Assembly (NCBI RefSeq): GCF_020181035.1
Contig: NZ_JAIQYY010000001.1
Location: 316,677 to 380,215 of the forward strand
Length of the DNA: 63,539 bases
Direction: 5' to 3'
Source: Streptomyces sp. CoH27
GTDB lineage: Bacteria > Actinomycetota > Actinomycetes > Streptomycetales > Streptomycetaceae
The notes under the pieces were generated by a model. It worked only from the letters and a program-made list of their open reading frames with translations, did no database searches and was not told the origin of the DNA. Positions within the stretch are counted from its first letter, which is position 1. Each line of letters starts with the position of its first letter. Shown here in pieces: positions 1 to 8,755 of the stretch. The position numbers and the translations under genes are program-made.

Positions 1-5
1 TCCGG

Positions 6-23
6 CTATAACGAGCGTTATAG
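6..23. promoter_or_regulatory. Palindromic operator (TetR-like)
   Basis: CTATAACGAGCGTTATAG is a perfect dyad with 8-bp arms around AG. It runs into the AGGAGG ribosome binding site (22-27) of the gene starting at 34, so a bound repressor would block promoter clearance or the leader. The form is typical of TetR-family sites. The cognate regulator is not visible and may lie left of the window. Confidence 0.6.
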
Positions 24-33
24 GAGGCAGTCC

Positions 34-510
34 ATGACCGTCATCACCGTCACCACCTCGAAGGGGCGTCTGAATCGCGAGCAGCGTCGCGTGCTGGCCG
101 AGACCCTGACGGACGCGGTGCTGGTCCCCGAGGTCGGCCGGTTCGCGCCTGCCGCGCGGGCCGGCTTCCAGGTGCACTTCGCGGAGCGCGAGCCGGACAT
201 GATGGCCATCGGCGGCCGGCTGCTGGCGGATGCCGGTCCGGGAGCCGACGTCATGGTGATCGATGTGACGGTGATGGACGGCGACTGGCCGGGGGAGGTC
301 CGGGCCGAGGTCATCGAGCGCGTGCTGGCCGCGCTGGCCGAGGCGTGCGGTCTGCCGGAGCCGTCGCCGGCCTGGTGGGTCACCTTCCGGGTGATCGAGA
401 AGGGCAGCTGGGGCTCGCGCGGCGGTGTGCTGTCCGTCCTCTCCCTCCTCGACAGCGGGGTGTTCAGCGCGGAGAAGGCCGAGGCGATCCGGGCCGCCCT
501 CAGCGGCTGA
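34..510 (+). CDS. Tautomerase-superfamily-like protein
   Basis: A 158-residue soluble protein with no signal peptide or membrane segment. An ideal AGGAGG lies 6 bases before the ATG. The two-part layout (beta strand, helix, VMVIDVTVMDGDW strand, second helix) and the C-terminal SRGGVLSVL stretch recall 4-oxalocrotonate tautomerase-like proteins that often sit beside TetR regulators. The catalytic Pro2 of classical tautomerases is absent: the protein starts Met-Thr-Val. Isomerase activity by the standard mechanism is therefore doubtful, and substrate is unknown. The palindrome overlapping the ribosome binding site suggests repression by a TetR-type protein. Confidence 0.6.
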   Translation: MTVITVTTSKGRLNREQRRVLAETLTDAVLVPEVGRFAPAARAGFQVHFAEREPDMMAIGGRLLADAGPGADVMVIDVTVMDGDWPGEVRAEVIERVLAALAEACGLPEPSPAWWVTFRVIEKGSWGSRGGVLSVLSLLDSGVFSAEKAEAIRAALSG

Positions 511-627
511 GGCCGGTGGGACGGACTCCGGCCCGCGAGGGCAGCGGCCACCGGCCGTTCGTGCCACGGAACCGCCCGGCGGTCCCCGCACTCTGCCCGC
601 CGGTACATGGCCGTACGTCACGCCGCT

Positions 628-639
628 CCGGTATACCGG
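628..639. promoter_or_regulatory. 12-bp perfect palindrome upstream of the DUF4157 gene
   Basis: CCGGTATACCGG lies 36 bases before the proposed TTG start at 675. It could be a regulator site or a short hairpin; nothing else identifies it. Confidence 0.25.
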
Positions 640-674
640 GAGGGCAGGTACACCGGCGCCGGGGAGCAACCGCC

Positions 675-2117
675 TTGTACGACCGCACGAGCAGCCGCGC
701 AGCGAACCGCACCAGCGCCGCGACGACCCGGAAGGCCCTGGGGCGGGCGGTCGTGCCCGCCGAGGCCCTGCTCGCCCTGCAGCGCTCGGCCGGGAACGCG
801 GCCGTCGTCCAGATGGTGCGCCGGTCCGGGGCGCACGGCCGGCACCGGCACGGCCCCGGTGAGGACCAGGAGCAGTACGCGGTGCAGCGCTCCGCCGTGC
901 ACGACGTCCTGCGCGGCAGCGGACGGCCGCTCGGTGTGCGGGACCGCGCCGAGATGGAGGCGCGCTTCGGCGCCGACTTCTCCGATGTGCGCATCCACAC
1001 CGACGCGGCCGCCCAGGCCTCCGCCGCCGAGGTCGGCGCGGCCGCCTACACCTCCGGGAGCCACATCGTCGCCGGTGCCGCCGGCCTCGACCGGCACACG
1101 CTCGCCCATGAACTGACCCACGTCCTGCAGCAACGCTCGGGGCCCGTGGCCGGGACCGACCGGGGCGACGGGCTTCGGGTCAGTGACCCGGCGGACCGCT
1201 TCGAGCGCGAGGCCGAGGCCACCGCACGGCGGGTGCTGAGTGCCCCCGCGTCGGCGGGGCACGCGCTCACCGGACCGCACCCGGCGCGGGCGACGGCCGT
1301 CCCCGGACAGCCGGCCGGCATTCAGCGCGTCGAGCACCCGGACAAGATCGACGACGAGGTCCAGCGGATTTTCGCCCAACTCCAGGACGGTCTGGACGAC
1401 TACCTCACGCACTACGGCACCTGGAGTGCGGGGGACTACAAGTGGATCACGAGGAATGCCGATGTCGCCGACATGATCGAGACCCTCGATTTCTATCTGG
1501 GCGAGCCCGACGGGCGCAGCAAGGGTGAGCTCCGCACCGCCCTCGCGGCGCGCATCCGCAGCGATCTGACGGACACCGCGGCGCAGACGATGGCGGACAC
1601 GCGGACGGCGAGCCGCGACGCGAAGAACAAGCTCGTCCTCGGCCGCACCGGCGACACTTTGCGCTGGGCGGACCGGCAGAAACTCAAGGCGGAGGGCGGC
1701 GACCGGCTGCCGCTGAGCGCGCGGCTGGGCAGGAGGCTGAACACCGGAAAGTGGTCCGTACCCGTCAACTACGCCTTCATGGACGGCGGTATCGAGGAAC
1801 GCGCGGTCTTCAAGATCCTGACCGATCTGGGGCCCCGGCTCGAAACCATGCTGATCAGCGGAGCACTTGACGCGAACAACTTCTGGGACGAGGTCGAGAA
1901 GCAGGGGAACAGCGCCCTGTGGGACACCGGCAAGACCGCCGACGAGGGAGGACCGCAGGCGATGCTGGGCCACGAGATCCTCCAACTGCTGCGGGCGGGC
2001 TACCGGTTCTACGGGCGGGACAGCCGGTACGCCCAGGGCTCCCGCCTGGTCGCGGTACATCCCGACAAGCCGGCCGTCGACCCCGAGGACAAGACGCAAC
2101 CGCTCACCCTTCCCTGA
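675..2117 (+). CDS. DUF4157 (eCIS-core domain) protein with an unassigned C-terminal domain
   Basis: I chose the TTG at 675 because GGGGAG lies 8 bases upstream; an earlier in-frame start would run through the preceding spacer. The product is about 480 residues. Residues 85-155 form the DUF4157 domain, with a run similar to GVRDRAEMEARFGADFSDVR, then VRIHTD and HELTHVLQQ. HELTH (145-149) is a gluzincin-type HExxH motif. DUF4157 proteins often accompany extracellular contractile injection systems or carry toxin-like C-termini, but no eCIS sheath, tube or baseplate genes are in this window. The C-terminal 280 residues are mostly helical and charged (FAQLQDGLDDYLTHY, YRFYGRDSRYAQGSR) and I do not recognise them. 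There is no signal peptide. It may be a protease or a cargo protein. Confidence 0.75.
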   Translation: MYDRTSSRAANRTSAATTRKALGRAVVPAEALLALQRSAGNAAVVQMVRRSGAHGRHRHGPGEDQEQYAVQRSAVHDVLRGSGRPLGVRDRAEMEARFGADFSDVRIHTDAAAQASAAEVGAAAYTSGSHIVAGAAGLDRHTLAHELTHVLQQRSGPVAGTDRGDGLRVSDPADRFEREAEATARRVLSAPASAGHALTGPHPARATAVPGQPAGIQRVEHPDKIDDEVQRIFAQLQDGLDDYLTHYGTWSAGDYKWITRNADVADMIETLDFYLGEPDGRSKGELRTALAARIRSDLTDTAAQTMADTRTASRDAKNKLVLGRTGDTLRWADRQKLKAEGGDRLPLSARLGRRLNTGKWSVPVNYAFMDGGIEERAVFKILTDLGPRLETMLISGALDANNFWDEVEKQGNSALWDTGKTADEGGPQAMLGHEILQLLRAGYRFYGRDSRYAQGSRLVAVHPDKPAVDPEDKTQPLTLP

Positions 2118-2153
2118 ACCCGCGCCGGTGGCGCCGCCGTCCGAAAGCACAGC

Positions 2154-2187
2154 GGCCCCCGGCCGGCGCTGCTGCCGGTCGGGGGCC
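2154..2187. terminator. Bidirectional hairpin terminator
   Basis: GGCCCCCGGCCGGC and GCCGGTCGGGGGCC pair over 14 bp (one G-U type mismatch) around the loop gctgct. It lies between two convergent genes ending at 2117 and 2209, so it can end transcription from both sides. It lacks a U tract, as is common in Streptomyces. Confidence 0.7.
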
Positions 2188-2208
2188 GGTGTGCCGGATC
2201 GGCCTGGG

Positions 2209-4959
2209 TCAGCCGTCGTTCTCCGCGGACGGGATGTAGGCGCCGGGCACGTCGTTCGGCGCGTAGATCCTGTTCTCACCGGGGTACGGCTTGGTCCAGT
2301 TGTGGGTCTCGTACCACGTGAGGTGGTTCATCTGCGCGGGGTTCGCGTAGTCGGGCACGGCGTTCGGACCGGTCAGCCGCTGCTGCGACTTCCAGGTGTT
2401 CCACTGGGCCACGAGCGACTTCTTGTCCGCCGGGACCTTCGTCGCCGGGACGAGAGCCGCCTTGGTGTTCTGCGTGGCCGGGGTGTCCACACCGCAGGAC
2501 GGCGGGGTGCTCAGGCCGTCGGTCAGCGAGGTCCGGTTGGGGAGCGCCGTGAACGGCGTGTAGTCCGGGTGGCTGGTGAAGGCGCCGCGCATCGGGGTGG
2601 CCGCGGTGTCCTTCTGGTTCATCGGGCGGATCCCGAGGATCTGCTCGATGGTGCGGATCATGGTGATCTGCGAGTAGTAGTGGCTGTCGACCGTGTCGTG
2701 CTGGGCCCACGGGCTGATGATCTGGATCGGCGCGCGGTGGCCGTCGACGTGGTCGAGGCCGGCCTGGGAGTCGTCCTCGACGACGAAGATCGCCGAGTCC
2801 TTCCAGTACTTGCTGTGCGAGATCTCGTCGACGATCTTGCCGGTCGCGAGGTCGTTGTCCGCGACCTGGGCGGCGGGGCTCGCCGGGCCACCGGTGTGGT
2901 CGCTGGAGAGCCAGAACATGTTCAGGTTGGCCGGACCGTTCTTCTCGAAGTCCTGCTTCCAGATCTGCTCCCGGTAGACGTCCGGGACGCTGGTGTCGAA
3001 CTTCGGGAAGCCGGGCACCGACACGCTGTTGAGCGACGGGATCGGCGAGGAGGAGTTCAGCGGATAGGCGGTGCCCTGCCCGGTCGCGGCCATGTTCTTG
3101 GCGTCGCAGTACAGGTTCTGCCAGGTCGCGCCGGCCGGCTTGGTCAGGAATTGCTGGAACTCGCCGAAGTCCCGCACGGACTTGCCGGCCGCCTGGGCGC
3201 CGGACCACAGGAAGCCGGTCTTCTGGTGGCCGAGGGCGTCGTCCTCGGTGTCGTAGCTGCGCTGGTACTCACCGGCGGAGGACTCGGTGTACTCGGGGTT
3301 GTCGGCCTGCATCAGCCAGTTGTGGCCCTCGGCCGAGTTGGTGCCGATGTCGTAGGTGTTGTCGTAGAGCCCGAACTGCTCGGCCAGCGCGTGCTGGTTG
3401 GGCGTCACGTTCTCGCCGAACTGGGTCAGCGACGGGTCGCCGTTGCCCTTCGGGATGTCGCCGTAGACCTGGTCGTAGGTCCGGTTCTCCTTGACGATCA
3501 GGAAGACGTGCTTGATCGTCGAGGGGTCGCCGAGCCGCGTCGGGACCGGCACGGGCCGGGCCTTGCTGTTCCTGGTCGCCAGCCGGACCGCGCCCGCCGT
3601 CCAGCCGTTCTGCTGGAAGACCTTGCGGGTCTCGGACCTGATGACCCGGTCGCTGGGCAGCGCGAACTGCGTCAGGCTCGACGTGGTGTCGTGGGTGTTG
3701 TGGCCGGCGCTGTCAGGGCGGCGGGCGTCGATGCCGCGGGTGTTGGAGACGACGACGGTCTTGCCCACGGTGGTGATCTCCGCCGGGAAGTAGTCCGTCG
3801 GGAGCAGGCCGACGTAGGAGACGGGCTCCTGCGCGGAGGTGTAGCGGTAGACGGCGACCGCGTTGGCACGGCCGAGCGTCACCAGCAGGTGGCCGTCGTC
3901 GGTGAGGGTCACCGCGTTCGGCTCGTAGCCGACCGAGGCCTCCGGCCAGGGCTGGGTGGAGATGGTCTGGACGACCTTGTCGTTCTTGGTGTTGATGACC
4001 GACACGTTGTTGTCCGCCGTGTTGGTGACGAACACCGCGCCGTTCTTGGCGTACACGGCGGTCGGGTGCAGACCGACGTCGATGCTGCCGACGGCGGCGG
4101 ACGGGTTCTTCAGGTCGATCACGCTGACCGTACCGGTGGTGGCGGCACCGGTCTTCGGGTTGGCCGGCACCTGGGTGCCGTAGGAGTTGATCGTGGTGTC
4201 GCCGGCCTTCGCCGGACGGCCGCCCTCGTTGCTGACGTAGAGCTTGTCGCCGACCTGGACCATGCCGCGCGGGGCGTTGCCCACGGACCAGCTCTGCTTG
4301 ACGGCACCGGTCGCCGCGTCGATGGCGACGACCCGGTTCTGGCCGTTGACCGCGGAGTACACGGTGGAGCCGTCGGCGGAGAACACGGCCGCGCTCGCCA
4401 GGGCGTGCTTGGTGCCGTCGGCCGGGATGGAGACGGTCGTGGGGTTGGCGAGGGTGCCGTCGGCGTTCACGGTGAACTTGGTGTAGCCGTCGGTCTGGCC
4501 CAGCCACAGCTGCGTGCCGTCGGGCGAGTACGTCGGGCCTTCCTGGCCGACGGAGCCGCTCTTGATGCGCAGGTCGTCCGCCGCGTTGGTGCCGACCTTC
4601 TGCTTCACCTGCCCGGTCTTCAGGTCCACGATGACCAGTGCGGCGTCACCGTCGGCGACCGCGGCCGCGAGGTGGCCGCCGTCCGGGCTGACCGTGGACG
4701 ACATGATCTTGCCGTCGTTGATGACGAGGCGGCTGCCGTACGGGTTGATGTACTGGTCGCTGGCGATGACCTGGCCCTTGTCGGTGACCTGGCCGACCTG
4801 GTCGGTGCCGAACTGGTGGGTCGAGGCGACCGCGGTGCCGGTGGCCAGGGCGACCGTGGTGATGCAGGCCGTGAGCAGCGCTGCCCGGCGGCCGACGCGT
4901 CTGCCCAGCAGGTCGACGTACTCCTTCTCGACCTGTCGACGGCGGCGCGTTATCTGCAT
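2209..4959 (-). CDS. YncE-type beta-propeller fused to a phosphoesterase (alkaline phosphatase-like) domain
   Basis: A 916-residue protein. The ATG at 4959 is preferred because AAGGGA precedes it and it follows the upstream permease stop by 4 bases, which suggests coupled translation. Residues 27-47 form one hydrophobic segment (ALLTACITTVALATG) after an arginine-rich cytoplasmic start, so it is an exported or membrane-anchored enzyme. The first half carries YVTN/YncE propeller repeats (SPDGGHLAAA, YSPDGTQLWLG, VFVTNTADNNVSVI). The second half is a PF04185-type phosphoesterase: FLIVKENRTYDQVYG, a SAEGHNWL segment, VVEDDSQAGLDHVDGHR and ISPWAQ. Such proteins cleave phosphate esters outside the cell; the substrate is unknown. 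It is the last gene of the operon with the ABC transporter at 4964-7338. Confidence 0.85.
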   Translation of the reverse strand: MQITRRRRQVEKEYVDLLGRRVGRRAALLTACITTVALATGTAVASTHQFGTDQVGQVTDKGQVIASDQYINPYGSRLVINDGKIMSSTVSPDGGHLAAAVADGDAALVIVDLKTGQVKQKVGTNAADDLRIKSGSVGQEGPTYSPDGTQLWLGQTDGYTKFTVNADGTLANPTTVSIPADGTKHALASAAVFSADGSTVYSAVNGQNRVVAIDAATGAVKQSWSVGNAPRGMVQVGDKLYVSNEGGRPAKAGDTTINSYGTQVPANPKTGAATTGTVSVIDLKNPSAAVGSIDVGLHPTAVYAKNGAVFVTNTADNNVSVINTKNDKVVQTISTQPWPEASVGYEPNAVTLTDDGHLLVTLGRANAVAVYRYTSAQEPVSYVGLLPTDYFPAEITTVGKTVVVSNTRGIDARRPDSAGHNTHDTTSSLTQFALPSDRVIRSETRKVFQQNGWTAGAVRLATRNSKARPVPVPTRLGDPSTIKHVFLIVKENRTYDQVYGDIPKGNGDPSLTQFGENVTPNQHALAEQFGLYDNTYDIGTNSAEGHNWLMQADNPEYTESSAGEYQRSYDTEDDALGHQKTGFLWSGAQAAGKSVRDFGEFQQFLTKPAGATWQNLYCDAKNMAATGQGTAYPLNSSSPIPSLNSVSVPGFPKFDTSVPDVYREQIWKQDFEKNGPANLNMFWLSSDHTGGPASPAAQVADNDLATGKIVDEISHSKYWKDSAIFVVEDDSQAGLDHVDGHRAPIQIISPWAQHDTVDSHYYSQITMIRTIEQILGIRPMNQKDTAATPMRGAFTSHPDYTPFTALPNRTSLTDGLSTPPSCGVDTPATQNTKAALVPATKVPADKKSLVAQWNTWKSQQRLTGPNAVPDYANPAQMNHLTWYETHNWTKPYPGENRIYAPNDVPGAYIPSAENDG

Positions 4960-4963
4960 GACG

Positions 4964-6328
4964 TCATCCCTTCGGGGAGGTGGTGAGCAGGTCGACATGG
5001 CCGTCGAACTGCCAGAGCGGGTTCGGTGCGTCGCCGGTACCGGTGCGCACCAAGAAGTAGCCGTTGACTTCCTTCGGTCCGTCGCCGTCGGCCACGAACC
5101 GCCCGTCAGCGGTGATGTCGAGCTGGTAGACGGCCTGTCCCGTGGCCTGGGTGCCGGGCAGGTGCCAGGAGACGACGCAGCGCCAGTCGTTGCCCGCTCC
5201 CTGCGCGTCGTCCGCGACGTCGCCCTTGGTGCAGGCGGCCGTGGACCTCAGCTGCGCCTCGGTGACGGCGGGCCGGTTGAGCTGTGCGGTCTGCATCCGG
5301 TAGAGGTGGGCGAACGCCGTCGCGAGCGAGCGCTGCACCTTGTCCTGCTGGATCCCGGAGCCCGTGCCCGCCCCGGTCACCGCGAAGACGACCGCGACCG
5401 TGACGCCGGTCAGCCCCGCGAGCGGCAGCAGTCCGGCGGTGACCGCGCGGCGCCCCGAACCGTCGTCGGTCGGGTTGGTGAAGTCGCGGCGCAGGAACAG
5501 CAGATACGCGAGCGTCGTCGCCGTCACGGCCCACGCCAGGCTGACCACGATGCCGATGACGAGCGGACCGAGCTGTGCCGGGCTGGTGAACAGGCCGTTC
5601 CAGGCGATGAAGGCCCAACTGGGCAGGGCGAGCCGGACGGTGACGGGCAGCGGCAGCATCTGGGCGAGCTGCATCGCGAGCGCGACGACCACGGGCAGCA
5701 GCAGCCCCATCGGAGAGCGCCCGAGTGCGACGGACCCGAGGAGACCGATCCCGGCGAGGGCCAGGGTCGGGGCGAGCACGCTGAGCCAGGCGAGCAGGAC
5801 CTTGCCGGCCGCGTCACCCGGGGAGAGCAGATGGCCGTCGAGGCCGACCAGCGGATGGCTGCCGACGGCCAGCAGCCCGCCGATCGTGCTCGAAGCGGCC
5901 AGTCCGAGCACAAGCAGCAGGATGACGGTGAGACTCGCCAGTGCCTTGGCCACGAAGATCCGACGGGGCGAGCGGACGGCGACGAGGAGATGCCGCCAGG
6001 TGCCGAGCCGGTCCTCGGCGGCGAACACGTCACCGGCGGCCACGGAGGTCAGCAACGGAAGCGCCCATGTGCCCGAGAACCCGAGGATCACCAGAGGTCC
6101 GGCCCAGCCGGTGGCCAGCATCCAGCGGCCGAAGAGGGTGTCGGAGGGCAGTGTGCTCTGCTGGCTCACCCCGGCGACGAAGAGCGCCGGCGCGATCCAG
6201 CAGGCGAGGACCAGCAGCCGGATCCGCCACTGTGAGACGAGTTTGACCAGTTCGAAGCGGTAGCCACGGGCCACGGAGACGCGGCCGGCGCCGGCGACGG
6301 GGGTGGGAGCAACGGCGGTCGCGGTCAC
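4964..6328 (-). CDS. ABC-2 type transporter permease with a C-terminal extracytoplasmic domain
   Basis: A 454-residue membrane protein. Its GTG start overlaps the stop of the ATPase gene (GTGA), so both are made together. About six transmembrane helices fill residues 25-325 (LLVLACWIAPALFVAG, LTVILLLVLGLAASS, LLLPVVVALAMQLAQML, LAGLTGVTVAVVFAV). The last 130 residues are soluble, contain two cysteines (TAACTKG, DWRCVV) and read like a small beta-rich domain (VYQLDITADGRFVADG). A soluble tail of that size is unusual for an ABC-2 permease and should lie outside the membrane, where the phosphoesterase encoded next also acts. Confidence 0.85.
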   Translation of the reverse strand: MTATAVAPTPVAGAGRVSVARGYRFELVKLVSQWRIRLLVLACWIAPALFVAGVSQQSTLPSDTLFGRWMLATGWAGPLVILGFSGTWALPLLTSVAAGDVFAAEDRLGTWRHLLVAVRSPRRIFVAKALASLTVILLLVLGLAASSTIGGLLAVGSHPLVGLDGHLLSPGDAAGKVLLAWLSVLAPTLALAGIGLLGSVALGRSPMGLLLPVVVALAMQLAQMLPLPVTVRLALPSWAFIAWNGLFTSPAQLGPLVIGIVVSLAWAVTATTLAYLLFLRRDFTNPTDDGSGRRAVTAGLLPLAGLTGVTVAVVFAVTGAGTGSGIQQDKVQRSLATAFAHLYRMQTAQLNRPAVTEAQLRSTAACTKGDVADDAQGAGNDWRCVVSWHLPGTQATGQAVYQLDITADGRFVADGDGPKEVNGYFLVRTGTGDAPNPLWQFDGHVDLLTTSPKG

Positions 6329-7338
6329 GTGTCGGCCTCCTGCCGCGCGCTGTCGTGGTCCTGTCGTACGGCTGGTACGGCGTCGGTCCGCTGCCGGTCG
6401 GCGCCGGCTTCCTGCTGCTCGGTCAGGGCGAGGAACGCGGCTTCGAGCGGGGAGACCACGGGGGCGAGTTCACGCAGTGCGATGCCGGCCCGCACCAGCC
6501 GGGTCACGAGTTCGTCCAGGTCGGGCACGAGCCCGCGCACGACGACCGGCTCGCTGCCCTGGCGTGCGCCGACGCCGTCGACCAAGCGGATCCCGGGCGC
6601 GTCGGCGGCGAGTGCGCGGGCGGCCGGCGGGTCGGAGGTGACGAGCCGGTAGTCGAGTTCGCGGTGCTCGGCGGCCAGTTTGCTCAGCGGACCGGAGAAG
6701 ACCACCCGTCCGGTGGCGATGATGGTGACCTCGGAGCACAGCGCCTCCAGGTCGTCCATGCGATGGCTGGAGAGCACGACGCCGGTTCCCTGCTCCGCGA
6801 GCCGGGTGAGCACCCCGTGCACATGTCTCTTGCCGGCCGGGTCGAGACCGTTGGCCGGCTCGTCCAGCACGAGCAGCCGGGGCTTGGTGAGCAGGGCGGC
6901 GGCGAGTCCGAGCCGTTGACGCATGCCCAGGGAGAAGCCGCGGGCCTTGTCGTCGGCGACATCGGTGAGCCCGACCTGGTCCAGCACGTCGTCGACGCCG
7001 GCCGCCCGCGCGTCATGGCCGCGCAACGCGGCCAGCGCGGCGAGATTCTGCCGGGCGGTGAGCGACGGATAGAGACCCGGGCCGTCCACGAATCCGGCGA
7101 CACCGTCGGGTGTGGCGTACGTCCGCCCGACCGGCGTGCCGAGGATCTCCAGGCTCCCGCCGTCGGCGACGGCCAGGCCGAGCAGCAGCCCGAGCAACGT
7201 TGTCTTGCCCGCGCCGTTCGGTCCGACCAGGCCGTGGATCTGACCCTGCGCCACATCCAGGTCGATGCCGTCGAGCGCGACGACCTCACCGAAACACTTG
7301 GTGATACCGCGCGCCCGGACCGCAAGGAGTGTGTCCAT
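6325..7338 (-). CDS. ABC transporter ATP-binding protein
   Basis: A 337-residue cytoplasmic ATPase that powers the permease overlapping its stop codon. Walker A is GPNGAGKTT near residue 39, the signature is FSLGMRQRL, Walker B is LLVLDEPANGLDP and the switch is SSHRMDD. The C-terminal 100 residues resemble the accessory region of drug or peptide exporters of the CcmA/bacitracin-resistance type. AAGGAAGGGG precedes the ATG. It is the first gene of the three-gene operon. The substrate cannot be read from the sequence. Confidence 0.92.
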   Translation of the reverse strand: MDTLLAVRARGITKCFGEVVALDGIDLDVAQGQIHGLVGPNGAGKTTLLGLLLGLAVADGGSLEILGTPVGRTYATPDGVAGFVDGPGLYPSLTARQNLAALAALRGHDARAAGVDDVLDQVGLTDVADDKARGFSLGMRQRLGLAAALLTKPRLLVLDEPANGLDPAGKRHVHGVLTRLAEQGTGVVLSSHRMDDLEALCSEVTIIATGRVVFSGPLSKLAAEHRELDYRLVTSDPPAARALAADAPGIRLVDGVGARQGSEPVVVRGLVPDLDELVTRLVRAGIALRELAPVVSPLEAAFLALTEQQEAGADRQRTDAVPAVRQDHDSARQEADT

Positions 7339-7550
7339 GTGCCCCTTCCTTCACAAGCCTCAAGGAGGTTAAGGAGGGCACACAACGGTGACAGGGGTGG
7401 CCGGTTGAACGCTAGGGGAACGGAAGCCGACCGTGGCCCCCGTTCCGGATGGCGCCCGGTGGGCGAGGCTGTGCCCCAACTGGCGTGCCAGTGGCGGCTG
7501 TTGTGCTGCGGACACGGCCTCCGGGGCCCGCCGGTGCTACCGCGCCCGCT

Positions 7551-8645
7551 CTACGTGATCTTCCTCTCGCGCCCGGCGAGTCCCAGTTCGCGCGCTCCGA
7601 GCGGGGCGAAGAAGCGGTCCACGTCGGTGTCGGTGACCTCTGTGAGGGTCGCCGGGGACCAGCGGGGACGGCGGTCCTTGTCGATGACCTGGGCGCGGAT
7701 GCCCTCCACCAGGTCGGGGGTGCCGAGCGCGGCGCAGGAGACGCGGTACTCCTGGTCGAGCACCCGCTCCAGCGAGCCGAGGCGGCGGGCGCGGCGCATC
7801 GCGGCGAGGGTGACCTTCAGGGCGGTCGGCGACTTGGCGAGCAGCGTCTCGGCCGCCTCCTTGGCTCCCGGGTCACCGTGGTCGAGGAGCCGCTGGACGA
7901 TCTCCTCGACCGTACCGGCGCTGTAGCAGGCGTCGATCCATTCCCGCTGCTCGGTCAACTCCCCCGGCGGCGGCTGCTGCACATGGTGCGCGACGGCGTC
8001 GTGCACGGGCTGTACGGCGAGGGCGGCCACGAAGTCCCGGAGTGCGGCGGACGGGATGTAGTGGTCGGCGAGCCCGCACAGCAGGGCGTCGCCGGCGCCG
8101 GTCTGCGCGCCGGTCAGTGCGAGATGGGTGCCCAGCTCGCCGGGTGCCCGGCCGAGCAGAAAGGTGCCGCCGACGTCGGGGACGAAGCCGATGCCGGTCT
8201 CCGGCATCGCCACCCGCGACCGTTCGGTGACGATCCGGACACCGCCGTGCGCGGAGAGACCGACCCCGCCGCCCATCACGATGCCGTCCATGAGGGCGAC
8301 GTACGGCTTGGGGTAGCCGGCGATACGGGCGTTGAGGTGGTACTCGTCGCGCCAGAACGCCGCGGACGCGGTGCCGTCGCCGTCGCGGGCGTCGTCGTGG
8401 ACGGCTCGGATGTCACCGCCCGCGCACAGGCCGCGCTCCCCGGCGCCGGAAAGAACCACGGTCTCCACATCGGGATCATGCTCCCACGCGGTGAGGGCCG
8501 CGTCGATGCGGCGCACCATCTCATGGTTGAGCGCGTTGAGGGCTTTCGGCCGGTTGAGGGTGATGTGGGCGGCCCGTCCGGCGGTGTGGAACAGGACGGG
8601 TGCGTCGTCGGCGTGCGGCAGGCCGGTTCCCTCGGTGCCGGTCAT
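7551..8645 (-). CDS. 3-hydroxyisobutyryl-CoA hydrolase (crotonase family)
   Basis: A 364-residue crotonase-fold enzyme, longer than enoyl-CoA hydratases (about 260) and right for the HIBCH subgroup. It should hydrolyse 3-hydroxyisobutyryl-CoA in valine breakdown. Visible landmarks are ITLNRPKALNALN, LCAGGDIRA, DGIVMGGGVGLS with the oxyanion-hole glycines, the MPETGIGFVPDVGGT signature and the C-terminal helices typical of HIBCH (KVTLAAMRRAR, EYRVSCAALG, VIDKDRRPRW). Its ATG overlaps by 4 bases the stop of an acyl-CoA dehydrogenase remnant. Intact relatives keep the same order, so the partner gene was probably lost by deletion. Confidence 0.9.
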   Translation of the reverse strand: MTGTEGTGLPHADDAPVLFHTAGRAAHITLNRPKALNALNHEMVRRIDAALTAWEHDPDVETVVLSGAGERGLCAGGDIRAVHDDARDGDGTASAAFWRDEYHLNARIAGYPKPYVALMDGIVMGGGVGLSAHGGVRIVTERSRVAMPETGIGFVPDVGGTFLLGRAPGELGTHLALTGAQTGAGDALLCGLADHYIPSAALRDFVAALAVQPVHDAVAHHVQQPPPGELTEQREWIDACYSAGTVEEIVQRLLDHGDPGAKEAAETLLAKSPTALKVTLAAMRRARRLGSLERVLDQEYRVSCAALGTPDLVEGIRAQVIDKDRRPRWSPATLTEVTDTDVDRFFAPLGARELGLAGRERKIT

Positions 8646-8755
8646 CCGAACACCTCTGTCAAGCCAAGGGCCGCGTTGACGTGCATGATCTCTCCGGTTC
8701 CGTCCAGCATGCGGTGCGCCCGCAGGTCACGGACGATCTTCTCAATGCCGCGCCC
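8642..8755 (-). pseudogene. 3' remnant of an acyl-CoA dehydrogenase gene (isobutyryl-CoA dehydrogenase type)
   Basis: The last 37 codons read GRGIEKIVRDLRAHRML, DGTGEIMHV and NAALGLTEVFG, then stop. This matches the conserved C-terminal helix of acyl-CoA dehydrogenases (VEKI.RD.R.H.ILEGTNEIM). Upstream in the same frame, 8756-8977 shows no dehydrogenase sequence. The TGA overlaps the ATG of the 3-hydroxyisobutyryl-CoA hydrolase gene as ATGA, so this is the decayed upstream gene of a valine catabolic operon. Confidence 0.75.

Noticed and set aside
1867..4986. A 1039-codon plus-strand open frame
   Set aside because: It lies antisense to the propeller/phosphoesterase gene, is Val/Gly/Arg-rich with no domain and arises from GC-biased third positions.
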